A stretch of DNA of 64,000 nucleotides. Origin: Bacillota bacterium (GTDB lineage: Bacteria > Bacillota > UBA4882 > UBA8346). The position numbers were made by a program, and so were the translations under genes. The notes beneath the pieces are model-generated. The model was not told where the DNA came from. It saw only the letters and a program-made list of their open reading frames with translations, and searched no databases. Positions 36,729 to 45,868 of this stretch are shown here, piece after piece. How positions within the stretch are numbered: the first letter of the stretch is position 1; each line of letters opens with the position of its first letter. Location of the stretch: the NCBI GenBank assembly GCA_023400055.1, contig JAEXFN010000036.1, forward strand, positions 1 to 64,000. The letters run 5' to 3'.

Positions 36729-36772
36729 GTTTTTGAGAGACCAGATTCTTAGGAGTCTGGTCTTTTTATTTT
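36722..36772 (+). terminator. trp attenuator: antiterminator and terminator hairpins
   Basis: Terminator: an 11-bp stem, AGACCAGATTC (36738-36748) with GAGTCTGGTCT (36753-36763), including one G-T pair, followed by TTTTATTTTT. Antiterminator: AATCTAGG (36722-36729) can pair with CCAGATT (36741-36747) with one bulge, blocking the terminator arm. TRAP bound to the triplets would hide the first strand and let the terminator form, stopping transcription when tryptophan is plentiful. Hairpins were paired by eye; energies were not computed. Confidence 0.88.
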
Positions 36773-36791
36773 TCCGAAGGAGGAGTGAGCC

Positions 36792-39110
36792 ATGAGCCGG
36801 GAAGCGTTTTTAGACAGTCTGCCATTGGTCAGTTATAAAGGAAAGAGCAGTTCGTTTTGGATTGGCGATGTGGAGGTCGGCGGAGGGACGCCGGTGATTA
36901 TCGCCGGACCGTGCGCGGTGGAATCGGCCGAGCAGATTTTGCAAGTCGCGGAAGCCATCAAGAACAGCGGCGCCCATGGCTTGCGGGGCGGGGTTTTTAA
37001 ACCGCGCAGTTCCCCGTACAGCTTTCAGGGTCTGGGGGAAGCGGGCTTGCAATTATTGGCGGAGGCCCGGCAAAAAACCGGGCTCTTTACCGTGGTCGAA
37101 GTCACCGCCATCGAGCAGATCGCCCTGGTGGCCGATGATGCCGATGTCTTGCAAGTCGGCGCCCGCAATATGCAAAATTTCGAACTGTTAAAAGCAGTCG
37201 GCCGTTCCGGCAAGCCGGTATTGCTGAAACGGGGTTTGTCCGCTACGATCCAGGAATTGCTGCAAGCGGCCGAGTACATCCTGGTGGCGGGCAATCCGCG
37301 GGTAATCCTTTGCGAACGCGGCATCCGCACTTTTGAGACGATCACCCGCAATACTTTGGACATTAACGCCATTCCGCTATTGAAACAACTGACCCATCTG
37401 CCGGTCTTTGCCGACCCCAGCCACGGCACGGGCCGCAGCGATTTGGTGATCCCGGTGGCCAAGGCGATAATCGCCGCCGGGGCGGACGGACTGATCATGG
37501 AAGTACATCCGGATCCGGGAGCCGCACTATCCGATGGCAACCAGTCCTTGAATCCCGCTCAGTTCGCCCAGTTCATGAGGGAGGTAAATCCGGCCGGGCC
37601 GCGCCGGGAAGCCGCGGTCGAATTGGATCCCGGCATGACTTTGGCGGAATTCCGGGAGTTGGCCTCGAGCGGTTACCGTTATATTCCGGTCCACGCCGAA
37701 TTGCTTACGGATTCGGAGACGCCGGTGACGGTATTCGCCAAGTTGACCGCCGGGTCCGCAACGGGCCGGTTCCTGCTGGAAAGCGTGGAACGCGGCGAAC
37801 AACTGGGCCGGTTCTCCTTTATCGGCTGGGATCCGTTGCTGCGGCTCACTGCCGTCGGCGATCAGACCACGCTTGCTGCTGCCAATGATTCTGAGCTGAA
37901 GACCGGCTCCGATCCGCTGCAAGAGTTGGCTGCCGCGCTGGCGGCGTTGAAAGTAGCCCCATTGCCGGTCCCTTATCCGTTTTATGGCGGAGCGGTCGGT
38001 TATATCGGCTATGATTACGTCCGGCTTTTGGAACGGATTTCCGAACAACGCGCAGCGGCTGGCGAAGTTCCGGATCTTTGTTGGATGGTCCCCCGTTGCC
38101 TGGCTTGTTTCGATCACGTGCTGCACAAGATCGTGCTGATCAAACTGGTGGAAGTGCCCGCCCATTCGAACGTTGAGGCCGGCTTCGACAGCGCTATGAC
38201 CGACCTCAACCATCTGGCCGAGCGGTTGCGCAACCATCCCGGCCTGCCGGCGCTGGCTCATCAATATTCCGATGCTCCGGCGCCAGAACGGCACTTTCAG
38301 TTGACCAAGGCCGAATATGAAGAGCGGGTAGAGAAGATTAAAGAATACATCCGCGCCGGCGACGCCTTTCAAGTTGTTTTATCGCAGCGGATCGAGCAAG
38401 GTTATGCCGGGGATCCGTTCCTGTTCTATCGGGTGCTTCGTACCATCAATCCTTCGCCGTATCTATTTTACCTTGATTTTGGCGCTTTTCAATTGGCCGG
38501 TTCATCACCGGAAGTGATGGTCCAATCGACCGGATCCCGGGTTCTCTTAAAACCGATCGCCGGAACCCGGCCGCGCGGCAGCACGGTGGCTCAGGATGCG
38601 CTCCTCAAAAAAGAGCTGTTAAACGATGAGAAGGAACGGGCCGAACATGTCATGCTGGTGGATTTGGGCCGCAACGATCTGGGCCGAGTCTGCCGTTTCG
38701 GATCAGTGGCCGTGACCGAATTGATGAATGTCGAGAACTATTCGCACGTCATGCATATTGTCTCGACCATTCAGGGCGAATTATTGCCGGATATGAACGC
38801 CACCGATCTGCTGCGGGCGGTTTTTCCCGCGGGCACGCTTTCCGGAGCGCCCAAGATTCGCGCCATGCAGATCATTGAGGAACTGGAACCGGCGCGGCGC
38901 GGCTTTTACGGCGGAGCCGTCGGTTACCTCGGCTTCAACGGCAATCTGGACACTTGTATTACGATTCGCACCGTGCTTTTCAAGGATCAGCGGGCCGTGC
39001 TCCAGGTGGGCGCCGGAATTGTCGCCGATTCGGTTCCGGAGCGGGAGTACGAGGAGACCATGAATAAAGCCGGCGCCGTTTTGACGGCCCTGACCCGGCT
39101 GGGAGGCTGA
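36792..39110 (+). CDS. Fusion of DAHP synthase (AroF) and anthranilate synthase component I (TrpE)
   Basis: A single 772-residue frame. Residues 1-270 form a type I-beta (KDO8P-like) DAHP synthase: [49 protein letters not shown] and [13 protein letters not shown]. From about residue 282 a full TrpE follows, with the tryptophan-feedback region [19 protein letters not shown] and the catalytic core ([43 protein letters not shown]). It would catalyse both PEP + E4P to DAHP and chorismate to anthranilate (with TrpG). The upstream ATG has GGAGG 7 bases before it. There is no stop, frameshift or internal ribosome site at the junction. It is the first gene behind the TRAP attenuator. Confidence 0.95.
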   Translation: MSREAFLDSLPLVSYKGKSSSFWIGDVEVGGGTPVIIAGPCAVESAEQILQVAEAIKNSGAHGLRGGVFKPRSSPYSFQGLGEAGLQLLAEARQKTGLFTVVEVTAIEQIALVADDADVLQVGARNMQNFELLKAVGRSGKPVLLKRGLSATIQELLQAAEYILVAGNPRVILCERGIRTFETITRNTLDINAIPLLKQLTHLPVFADPSHGTGRSDLVIPVAKAIIAAGADGLIMEVHPDPGAALSDGNQSLNPAQFAQFMREVNPAGPRREAAVELDPGMTLAEFRELASSGYRYIPVHAELLTDSETPVTVFAKLTAGSATGRFLLESVERGEQLGRFSFIGWDPLLRLTAVGDQTTLAAANDSELKTGSDPLQELAAALAALKVAPLPVPYPFYGGAVGYIGYDYVRLLERISEQRAAAGEVPDLCWMVPRCLACFDHVLHKIVLIKLVEVPAHSNVEAGFDSAMTDLNHLAERLRNHPGLPALAHQYSDAPAPERHFQLTKAEYEERVEKIKEYIRAGDAFQVVLSQRIEQGYAGDPFLFYRVLRTINPSPYLFYLDFGAFQLAGSSPEVMVQSTGSRVLLKPIAGTRPRGSTVAQDALLKKELLNDEKERAEHVMLVDLGRNDLGRVCRFGSVAVTELMNVENYSHVMHIVSTIQGELLPDMNATDLLRAVFPAGTLSGAPKIRAMQIIEELEPARRGFYGGAVGYLGFNGNLDTCITIRTVLFKDQRAVLQVGAGIVADSVPEREYEETMNKAGAVLTALTRLGG

Positions 39111-39113
39111 AAA

Positions 39114-39698
39114 ATGCTGGCGATCATCGATAATTACGATTCATTTACTTACAATCTGGTGCAGTATTTCGGCGAAATGGGCGTGGACATTCAAGTGTTC
39201 CGGAATGACCGGATTACCCTGGCGGAATTGACAGCGCTCCGACCCGAACGGTTGGTCATCTCGCCGGGGCCCTGTACGCCGAAGGAGAGCGGGATTTCCA
39301 TGGCTGCCATCTGTCATTTCGCGGGGCGGATCCCGATCCTCGGTGTCTGCCTGGGGCATCAATGCATCGGGGAAGTCTTCGGCGGCAAGGTGATCCGCGC
39401 TCCCCAACCGGTCCATGGCAAGGAAAGCCTAATCCAACACGACGGGAAAGAACTCTTCGCCGGCATGCCGCAGCCGTTCGCGGCAGTCCGTTATCATTCC
39501 CTGGTCGTGGAGCGTTCATCGTTCCCGGCCGCGCTGGAGGTGACCGCTACCGAGCCGGGCGGACTGGTGATGGCGTTGCGTCACCGGGATCACCCCACCT
39601 TCGGGCTGCAATTTCACCCCGAGTCCGTCTTCACGGAATCCGGCAAGCAATTGCTGGTCAATTTCATGAAGGTTCCGGCGCCTATGGTGCGAGTGTAG
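39114..39698 (+). CDS. trpG: Anthranilate synthase component II (glutamine amidotransferase)
   Basis: A 194-residue class I amidotransferase supplying ammonia to TrpE. It has NYDSFTYNLVQYFGEMG, the oxyanion strand SPGPCTPKESG, the nucleophile Cys in GVCLGHQCIGE and the catalytic His-Glu in LQFHPESV. It begins 3 bp after the fusion gene stop, behind GGAGG. In Bacillus this role is played by a folate-operon gene; here it is in the trp operon. Confidence 0.96.
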   Translation: MLAIIDNYDSFTYNLVQYFGEMGVDIQVFRNDRITLAELTALRPERLVISPGPCTPKESGISMAAICHFAGRIPILGVCLGHQCIGEVFGGKVIRAPQPVHGKESLIQHDGKELFAGMPQPFAAVRYHSLVVERSSFPAALEVTATEPGGLVMALRHRDHPTFGLQFHPESVFTESGKQLLVNFMKVPAPMVRV

Positions 39699-39809
39699 CG
39701 AATCCGGAAGAAAGGTCATGCATTTTTTAGTGGGGTTTAAAGAAGCCGGGCGTTCGCTTAAAGAATGGGGCTTTGAAAACAAGCCCAAGAGGAAGAGGAG
39801 CTGAGCAGA

Positions 39810-40820
39810 GTGTTAAAAGAAAGTTTAGCCAAGATTATTCGCGGCGAGGATCTGAGCGAGGAAGAGATGATCCGGGCCACTACCGTCATCATGGATGGCG
39901 AGGCGTCGCCGGCCCAGATCGGCGGGTTTCTGACCGGACTGCGGCTGAAGGGGGAAACGGTAAACGAGATCACCGGAGCCGCCAGGGTGATGCGGCAAAA
40001 AGCATTAAAAGTCCATTACCAGGCGCCGGTGTTGATCGATACTTGCGGGACGGGAGGGGACAGCGCCAATACTTTCAACATCTCGACCACGGTGGCCTTT
40101 ATCGTTGCCGCGGCCGGCATCCCCGTCGCCAAGCACGGCAATCGGGCCGTCTCCAGCCGGTGCGGCAGCGCCGATCTGCTGGAAGCGTTGGGCGTCAGAG
40201 TGGATCTGCCGCCGGAGCGGGTAGAACATTGTTTGCGGGAGGTCGGGATGGGTTTTTTATTCGCGCCCGTTTTTCATCTGGCCATGAAGCACGCGGTGGG
40301 TCCCCGTCGGGAACTGGGTTTCCGCACCATTTTCAATTTATTGGGCCCGTTGACCAATCCGGCGGAAGCCAATTGCCAGTTGATCGGGGTTTATCAGGCG
40401 GAACTGACCGAGCCTTTGGCCGAAGTGCTGCAACGGCTGGGCGTCAGCCGGGCGATGGTGGTCCATGGCGCGGGCGGCCTGGATGAACTGTCGTTGGCCG
40501 GAATGAATCATGCCAGTTTGTTGCAGGACGGCAAGATAACCCGGCTTGCCTTCCGTGCCGGAGATCTCGGCCTCGCTGAAGCGCCGAATCAGGCGTTATC
40601 GGGCGAGGATCCACAGGCCAACGCCCGGATTACCGCGGCCGTTCTGAACGGTTCGGAGGCGGGGCCGCGCTTGGCGGTGGTCTTATTAAACGCGGCCGCC
40701 GCACTGCTCGTCGCCGGCGTGGTTGCGGATTTAAAAAGCGGTATTGACCTGTCGCGGCGGTTGATTACCGATGGGTCGGCGTACGCCAAACTGGAACAAC
40801 TGCGGAAGATAGCGGTTTGA
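39810..40820 (+). CDS. trpD: Anthranilate phosphoribosyltransferase
   Basis: A 336-residue enzyme joining anthranilate with PRPP. Family blocks are DTCGTGGDSANTFNISTTVAF, KHGNRAVSSRCGSADLLEALG and FNLLGPLTNPA. The GTG start at 39810 follows a purine-rich stretch with several GAG triplets (39789-39810) that also serves as the ribosome binding site. A 111-bp spacer separates it from trpG; apart from the GAG cluster nothing stands out in it. Confidence 0.96.
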   Translation: MLKESLAKIIRGEDLSEEEMIRATTVIMDGEASPAQIGGFLTGLRLKGETVNEITGAARVMRQKALKVHYQAPVLIDTCGTGGDSANTFNISTTVAFIVAAAGIPVAKHGNRAVSSRCGSADLLEALGVRVDLPPERVEHCLREVGMGFLFAPVFHLAMKHAVGPRRELGFRTIFNLLGPLTNPAEANCQLIGVYQAELTEPLAEVLQRLGVSRAMVVHGAGGLDELSLAGMNHASLLQDGKITRLAFRAGDLGLAEAPNQALSGEDPQANARITAAVLNGSEAGPRLAVVLLNAAAALLVAGVVADLKSGIDLSRRLITDGSAYAKLEQLRKIAV

Positions 40821-40829
40821 GGAGCGCGG

Positions 40830-41615
40830 ATGGCCATGTATCTGGAACGCATTTTACAACATAAGCAGCTGGAAGTTGCGACCCGCAAAGAACAGCTGCC
40901 TTTGGCGGGACTCATCGTCCGCCTGTCGGAAGCAACCGCGCCGCGGAATTTCCAGGCAGCGCTCAGCCGAGAACGGATCGCCGTGATCGCCGAACTCAAA
41001 AAAGCCTCGCCATCCAAGGGCCTTTTGTGCGCGGATTTTGATCCGGAAAGGCTGGCGGCCGCCTATGAAGGCGGCGGCGCCGCCGCCCTGTCGGTATTGA
41101 CCGATGAACCATTCTTCCAGGGAACGCTGCAGAATCTGCGGCTCGCCAAAACGGCGACCCGCCATGCCCCGTTGCTGCGGAAGGACTTTGTGATCGATTC
41201 CTATCAAATATACGAAGCCCGGGTCTATGGAGCCGATGCCATCCTGCTGATCGCGGCGGCTTTGGAAGAGCGGACGCTGCGCGAATTCATTGCCATTGCC
41301 CGCGAGCTTCGCTTGACCCCGCTGGTGGAGGTGCACGACGCCCGGGAATTGGCGACGGCGTTGCAAGCCGGGGCGGATGTCATCGGCATCAATAACCGCG
41401 ACCTGACCACTTTTCAAGTGGATCTGGGTACTACTTTAAAATTGCTGCCAAGCATCCCGGCGGGAATCATCACCGTCTCGGAGAGCGGTATCCGAAGCCG
41501 TGCCGATTTGCTGCGGCTGGAAGCGGCCGGAGTCAACGCGGTTCTGGTGGGCGAAACCCTGGTGACCGCCGCCGATCCCGGTCTGAAACTGCGCCAGCTA
41601 TTGGGGGTGGCCTGA
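40830..41615 (+). CDS. trpC: Indole-3-glycerol phosphate synthase
   Basis: A 261-residue barrel enzyme converting CdRP to indoleglycerol phosphate. It shows VIAELKKASPSKGLL with the catalytic Lys, LSVLTDEPFFQGT, LLRKDFVID, DAILLIAAAL, LVEVHD, GINNRDLTTF and SESGIRS. The ATG is preceded by AGGAG, and it begins 9 bp after trpD. Confidence 0.97.
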   Translation: MAMYLERILQHKQLEVATRKEQLPLAGLIVRLSEATAPRNFQAALSRERIAVIAELKKASPSKGLLCADFDPERLAAAYEGGGAAALSVLTDEPFFQGTLQNLRLAKTATRHAPLLRKDFVIDSYQIYEARVYGADAILLIAAALEERTLREFIAIARELRLTPLVEVHDARELATALQAGADVIGINNRDLTTFQVDLGTTLKLLPSIPAGIITVSESGIRSRADLLRLEAAGVNAVLVGETLVTAADPGLKLRQLLGVA

Positions 41616-42227
41616 TTGTTGCCGGTAAAAGCATGCGGCATCACCCGGCTGGAGGATGCGCTCTGTTGTGTCCGGAATGGCGTGGCGGCTTTGGGGTTCG
41701 TATTTGCCCCCTCGCCACGGCAGATCTCGGTGGCGGAGGCGGCCGCCATTGCCCGACGGCTGCCGCCGTTTCCGACCCGGGTGGGTGTCTTCGTCAATGA
41801 GGAGCCGGAGCGGATCATCGAGATTATGCGCGATTGCCGGCTGGACATCGCTCAGCTTCACGGGGAGGAAACGGCGGCGCTGGCCGAGAAGCTCGGCGGC
41901 CGGGTGATCAAGGCTTTCAAGGCCGGAGTGGATCGACCCGATCCGGGTTGGCGCGATCTGAATTTGCGGGCGGTACTGGTCGATGCCTACCGGCCGGGGA
42001 TGGCCGGCGGAACCGGGCAGACCTTCGACTGGGAGCTTTTCGAGTCCTTCCGGAGCCTCGGTCATCCGTTAATCCTGGCCGGAGGGCTGCACGCCGGCAA
42101 TATTGCCGCCGCTGTGCAGCGGGCGCGGCCGGACGCGGTCGACCTCTCCAGCGGCCTGGAGATCCGGCCCGGAATCAAGGATCCGCTCAAGATAAGCCAG
42201 TTCATGGAATTGGCGCGTTCTTTATAG
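41616..42227 (+). CDS. trpF: Phosphoribosylanthranilate isomerase
   Basis: A 203-residue barrel enzyme. The catalytic Cys is in VKACGITRLEDA and the catalytic Asp in LVDAY; GFVFAPSPRQIS and the C-terminal LAGGLHAGNI, then DLSSGLE phosphate-binding blocks are typical. The TTG start at 41616 abuts the trpC stop, with GGGGGTGG just upstream, so translation should be coupled. It is separate from trpC, unlike the enterobacterial fusion. Confidence 0.95.
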   Translation: MLPVKACGITRLEDALCCVRNGVAALGFVFAPSPRQISVAEAAAIARRLPPFPTRVGVFVNEEPERIIEIMRDCRLDIAQLHGEETAALAEKLGGRVIKAFKAGVDRPDPGWRDLNLRAVLVDAYRPGMAGGTGQTFDWELFESFRSLGHPLILAGGLHAGNIAAAVQRARPDAVDLSSGLEIRPGIKDPLKISQFMELARSL

Positions 42228-42239
42228 GGGTTGGCGGTG

Positions 42240-42470
42240 GAAAGGTGAAAAGTGTTGTTAATGGTTAGTAGTTTTAGTAGTTGGTAGTTCGTAGTTGGTG
42301 GTTGGTGGAACGAGAGGCGATGGCAGGTGCATTTCTTTGTATATTGTTTAGCCTAAAACCAAGAACCTGAATCAGCATTCAGAATTAACATCAACAACCA
42401 CGAACCTGATCAGCATCCAGAACCAACATCAACAACCACAAACATATTTCTAAAATAGGAGTTGAGGTTT
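42240..42470 (+). repeat. Low-complexity trpF-trpB spacer with TAG repeats and a duplicated block
   Basis: The first part (42260-42310) is GT-rich with six TAG triplets (42266, 42269, 42275, 42278, 42285, 42292). The second part has two imperfect direct copies of about 40 bp (roughly 42360-42455) containing AACATCAACAACCAC. The GT-rich and CA-rich halves are partly complementary and could fold into a long hairpin. There is no open frame. It precedes the trpB ribosome binding site. Confidence 0.7.
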
Positions 42471-43658
42471 ATGAGCGAAAATTGCCAGGGCTATTATGGC
42501 CGCTTCGGCGGCAGGTATGTGCCGGAGACCCTGATGGCGGCTTTGGATGAGTTGGAGGCGGCCTACCGGCGTTATGCCGTCGACCCCGAATTTATTAAGG
42601 AATTAAATGATTTATATCAATATTATTCCGGCCGGCCGACGCCCTTGTATTACGCCGAGCGCTTCAGCCGGGAATTGGGCCAGGGGCGGATTTATCTGAA
42701 ACGGGAGGACCTGAACCATACCGGCGCCCATAAGATCAACAACGCCCTCGGTCAGATTCTGCTGGCCAAGCGGATGGGCAAAAAGCGGATCATCGCCGAG
42801 ACCGGCGCCGGGCAGCACGGCGTGGCCGCCGCGACGGTCGCCGCCCGGTTCGGGATGAGCTGCACGGTTTTTATGGGGGAAGTCGATATCGCCCGCCAGT
42901 CGTTGAATGTCTTCCGCATGCGCCTCTTGGGAGCGGAGGTGATCCCGGTCCATTCGGGCAGCCGCACCCTGAAAGATGCCACCAACGAAGCCATGCGCGA
43001 TTGGGTGGCCACGGTGGACGACAGCTTTTATCTGATCGGCTCGGTGGTCGGCCCCCATCCGTATCCGATGATGGTCCGCGATTTTCAGGCCGTAATCGGC
43101 CGCGAGACCCGGGCCCAGCTGATGGAGGCCGCCCAGCGACTCCCCGATTATGTGGTGGCCTGCGTCGGCGGCGGCAGCAATTCGCTGGGCATCTTCCACG
43201 AATTCATCGGCGATCCCGCGGTGCAACTGGTGGGGGTGGAGGCTGCCGGCGAAGGGCTGGAGACCGGGCATCACGCGGCGACCCTGACCAAGGGCGAGCC
43301 GGGCGTGCTGCACGGCGCGTTGAGCTACTTGCTGGCCGACGCCGACGGCCAGGTGCTGGAGGCCCATTCGATCTCGGCCGGGCTGGATTATCCGGGCGTC
43401 GGGCCGCAGCACAGTTACTTGAAGGAAAGCGGCCGGGTGAGCTATCGGGCGGTGACCGACGCGGAAGCGCTCAAGGCCTTCGACTATCTGACCAAAACGG
43501 AAGGGATCATCCCGGCTTTGGAAAGCGCCCATGCCGTGGCCATGGGGATGAAACTGGCGCCGGCGCTTGGCGCGGACCAGATTATGGTGATCAATCTTTC
43601 GGGGCGGGGCGACAAGGACATCCAGACCGTCGCTCAAAACATGGGGGTGGTTTTATGA
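42471..43658 (+). CDS. trpB: Tryptophan synthase beta chain
   Basis: A 395-residue PLP enzyme of the TrpB1 type. It has [13 protein letters not shown], the PLP Lys in [23 protein letters not shown], the phosphate loop [10 protein letters not shown] and ESAHAVA. It condenses indole with serine, with indole channelled from TrpA. The ATG at 42471 has AGGAG 9 bases upstream. Its stop overlaps the trpA start (ATGA). Confidence 0.97.
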   Translation: MSENCQGYYGRFGGRYVPETLMAALDELEAAYRRYAVDPEFIKELNDLYQYYSGRPTPLYYAERFSRELGQGRIYLKREDLNHTGAHKINNALGQILLAKRMGKKRIIAETGAGQHGVAAATVAARFGMSCTVFMGEVDIARQSLNVFRMRLLGAEVIPVHSGSRTLKDATNEAMRDWVATVDDSFYLIGSVVGPHPYPMMVRDFQAVIGRETRAQLMEAAQRLPDYVVACVGGGSNSLGIFHEFIGDPAVQLVGVEAAGEGLETGHHAATLTKGEPGVLHGALSYLLADADGQVLEAHSISAGLDYPGVGPQHSYLKESGRVSYRAVTDAEALKAFDYLTKTEGIIPALESAHAVAMGMKLAPALGADQIMVINLSGRGDKDIQTVAQNMGVVL

Positions 43659-44440
43659 ATCCGGTGGCAGCCCGTTTTGCAAGCCTGCGCGGGGAGAATC
43701 GCAAGGCGTTGATTCCTTATCTGATGGGCGGCGACCCCGGCCTGGCGGAGACGGCGGAACTCTTGCCGCTGCTCGCCCGGGCAGGAGCCGATCTGATCGA
43801 GGTGGGCGTGCCCTTTTCCGATCCGGTGGCCGACGGCCCGATCATTCAGGCCGCCGGCCAGCGCTCCCTGAATAACGGTTGTACCGTTGCCAAACTTTTC
43901 GCGACGTTAAAAAGCGTTCTTCCCGGCCTGGCGGTGCCGGTGATCCTGATGGCCTATTACAATACCCTCTACCACCGGGGGATCGAGCGCTTCCTGGCCG
44001 AGGCCCGGGAAAGCGGCGTCGCCGGGCTGATCATTCCCGATTTGCCGTCCGAGGAAGCGGGTCCGTTGCGGGAATTCGCCGCGCAATATGCGATCGGCCT
44101 GAACTTCCTGGTGGCGCCCACCAGTCCGGCGGAGCGGATCCATCGGGCGGCCGAGGCTTCGACCGGTTTCTTATACGCGGTTTCTTTAAAGGGAGTCACC
44201 GGGGTCCGCAATCAACTGCCGGTCGGAATCGCCGAATTTATCGCGCGCATTAAAACGCAGACCGCCAAACCCATCGGCGTGGGGTTCGGGATCTCCGCCC
44301 CGGAACAGGCGCGTTCCATCGGCCAACTGGCGGATGCCGTGATCGTGGGCAGCGCTGTTGTGCAAGCGATCGCCGACGATCCCAGTTTTCAAAAGGTCGC
44401 CGCAACCGTGCGCAGCTTAAAAGAAGGACTCAGCGGCTAA
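43655..44440 (+). CDS. trpA: Tryptophan synthase alpha chain
   Basis: A 261-residue barrel enzyme releasing indole from indoleglycerol phosphate. The catalytic Glu and Asp are in [41 protein letters not shown] and SLKGVTGVR are also typical. The ATG overlaps the trpB stop by 4 bases. The same frame is open far upstream inside trpB, but that part is an out-of-frame shadow. It is the last gene of the operon; no clear terminator follows, only a 21-bp array. Confidence 0.97.
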   Translation: MNPVAARFASLRGENRKALIPYLMGGDPGLAETAELLPLLARAGADLIEVGVPFSDPVADGPIIQAAGQRSLNNGCTVAKLFATLKSVLPGLAVPVILMAYYNTLYHRGIERFLAEARESGVAGLIIPDLPSEEAGPLREFAAQYAIGLNFLVAPTSPAERIHRAAEASTGFLYAVSLKGVTGVRNQLPVGIAEFIARIKTQTAKPIGVGFGISAPEQARSIGQLADAVIVGSAVVQAIADDPSFQKVAATVRSLKEGLSG

Positions 44441-44508
44441 AAAAATTATCGCCATAAAGAATCGGTCCTTTTCATTTTTTACTTCGATATATAACATATA
44501 AACCTTTC

Positions 44509-44928
44509 AAATTGCATTGGCGTTCCGGAAAATTGAATGATCCGGGATGCCAATGCAATTTTTATGATCGATTTTATGATTTCCATGAGCGAAATTTCTA
44601 TTTTTAAGATCGAAATTTCTATTTTCCGGACCACAATTTTCATTTGGATGATGCCAATTATATTTTGGCGGAAGGATATTACAATTTGGCGGATGACGAT
44701 TGCAATTTGATCGGTTGCAAATTCATTTTTCAGGTATCCAAATGCAATCATTGGCCGTGCAAATCGAATTATCCAGTTGCCAAAATCGATGGGAGATGCG
44801 CCAAATCTCTTTTGGCGGGCCGCTATTCGATTTTACCAGCGGGAAAGTTCGACAAATCGGCGGACAATTGTCAAAAACGGCGCGGCGATGATAAAAATCG
44901 GCTTCCGAAATCCGGTCGTAATTTGAGC
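44509..44928. repeat. 21-bp tandem array, family C
   Basis: Twenty consecutive units of exactly 21 bp from 44509 to 44928 (44509, 44530, 44551 ... 44908). The unit is degenerate: an A/T-rich first half (AATT or AAAT, then an ATTT-like block) and a GC-rich end (often GGCGG, then TGCC). Across unit borders there are near-palindromes such as CCAATTATATTTTGG and CCAAATCTCTTTTGG. Both strands have open frames with heptad-like repetition (90 codons on minus, 137 on plus), a by-product of the period; neither has a ribosome binding site. It starts 68 bp after the trpA stop. The remaining 120 bp to the next gene is plain. Confidence 0.92.
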
Positions 44929-45049
44929 GGCAGCGCCGTTTGCGATCGGGAAGCGGGCGCGCGACGCTGTTTTTTTAAGAAGAATCATATTTCCTCCAAT
45001 AATTGGCATAATATGAAAAAAGGGTTGTCTGTAAAAGAGGGGGATGGCA

Positions 45050-45631
45050 ATGGCTGAAAATAGTGAATTAGAGACCAAGGCCGAAGCGAAACCGTTTGAC
45101 AGGGACCGTTATTGGAGCGGGGTTTTTACCGGGGTCTTCCTCGGTTGCTTTATCATCACGGCGTTGCTGGTATTCGCGGTGCGGCTGCGCGGCTTGACCG
45201 TGGCGATCGATCCCGACAAACTGGCCGGTGTCGCCCAGGTGCGCGTGGCGGCCGAAGCCAAGCGGAGCCTGCCGCAGGTCCTGGAGGGGATCAAACAGGA
45301 ACTGCCCGAAAAGATCGATGCCAATCTGAGCGGCTTGGACGATCTGAACATCAGCATCGGCAAGACCCAGGTCAAATTACCGGATGAAGCGATTTCCGCC
45401 ATGAAAAGCGAGTTTAACCGGATTATCGAAGAGGCGGTGATCAATACCCTGAACAACTATAATACCGCTCCGTACGAGGAGAAGCTCGGGAAGAACACCT
45501 ACGAATTGTTTGACAACATGCTGCGGCAAGAAGTAATCGGCAAGACGTACCTTTTGCAGGCTTCCCAATGGTTTTCTCTGCCCGTCAAAATCGTGGGGAG
45601 TTCAAAACGGACGCCGGCCCCCAATAGTTAA
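45050..45631 (+). CDS. Single-pass membrane protein of unknown function
   Basis: A 193-residue protein with a short acidic/basic N-terminus, one strong transmembrane helix at about residues 24-46 (GVFTGVFLGCFIITALLVFAV), and a mostly helical extracytoplasmic domain of about 145 residues. I do not recognise the family. GAGGGGG lies 7 bases before the ATG at 45050; an ATG at 45044 gives two more residues. It sits alone between a repeat array and the TPR gene. A weak hairpin (AGCCC with GGGCT) follows the stop. Confidence 0.7.
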   Translation: MAENSELETKAEAKPFDRDRYWSGVFTGVFLGCFIITALLVFAVRLRGLTVAIDPDKLAGVAQVRVAAEAKRSLPQVLEGIKQELPEKIDANLSGLDDLNISIGKTQVKLPDEAISAMKSEFNRIIEEAVINTLNNYNTAPYEEKLGKNTYELFDNMLRQEVIGKTYLLQASQWFSLPVKIVGSSKRTPAPNS

Positions 45632-45868
45632 GCCCATTCTTCCGGGCTATATAAATTGAAATAAATTTCTAAAAATAACGATCGGCGTTCTTAGGCAAAT
45701 GAAGTCGCATCGGAATGGAATTCGATTGATACGGAGCCTTCAAAACGGGTAGCCCGCGAGATTGCGGAAAAAATACGTCATGCCCAGAACTTTCTGCGGC
45801 ACTACCCTTGACTATCAGTTTTGATTGTGTTAACGTTTTTTCAAGATGAATCCCGTTTGGAGGTCAAT

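Noticed and set aside
36595..36772. T-box leader for the trp operon
   Set aside because: No T-box sequence (TGGNACCGCG type) or specifier stem is visible, whereas the TRAP triplets and mtrB explain the region.
43001..44440. 479-residue frame
   Set aside because: The first 218 codons are the out-of-frame shadow of trpB; only the trpA part from 43655 is real.
44479..45057. Heptad-repeat protein genes on both strands across the 44.5-44.9 kb array
   Set aside because: A 21-bp period gives heptad repetition and open frames in any phase; neither strand has a ribosome binding site or a convincing start.
45690..45810. Short protein-like stretch (reading RVAREIAEKIRHAQNFL) before the TPR gene
   Set aside because: About 36 codons between stops without a start codon or ribosome binding site; may be a remnant, but I cannot support a gene or pseudogene.
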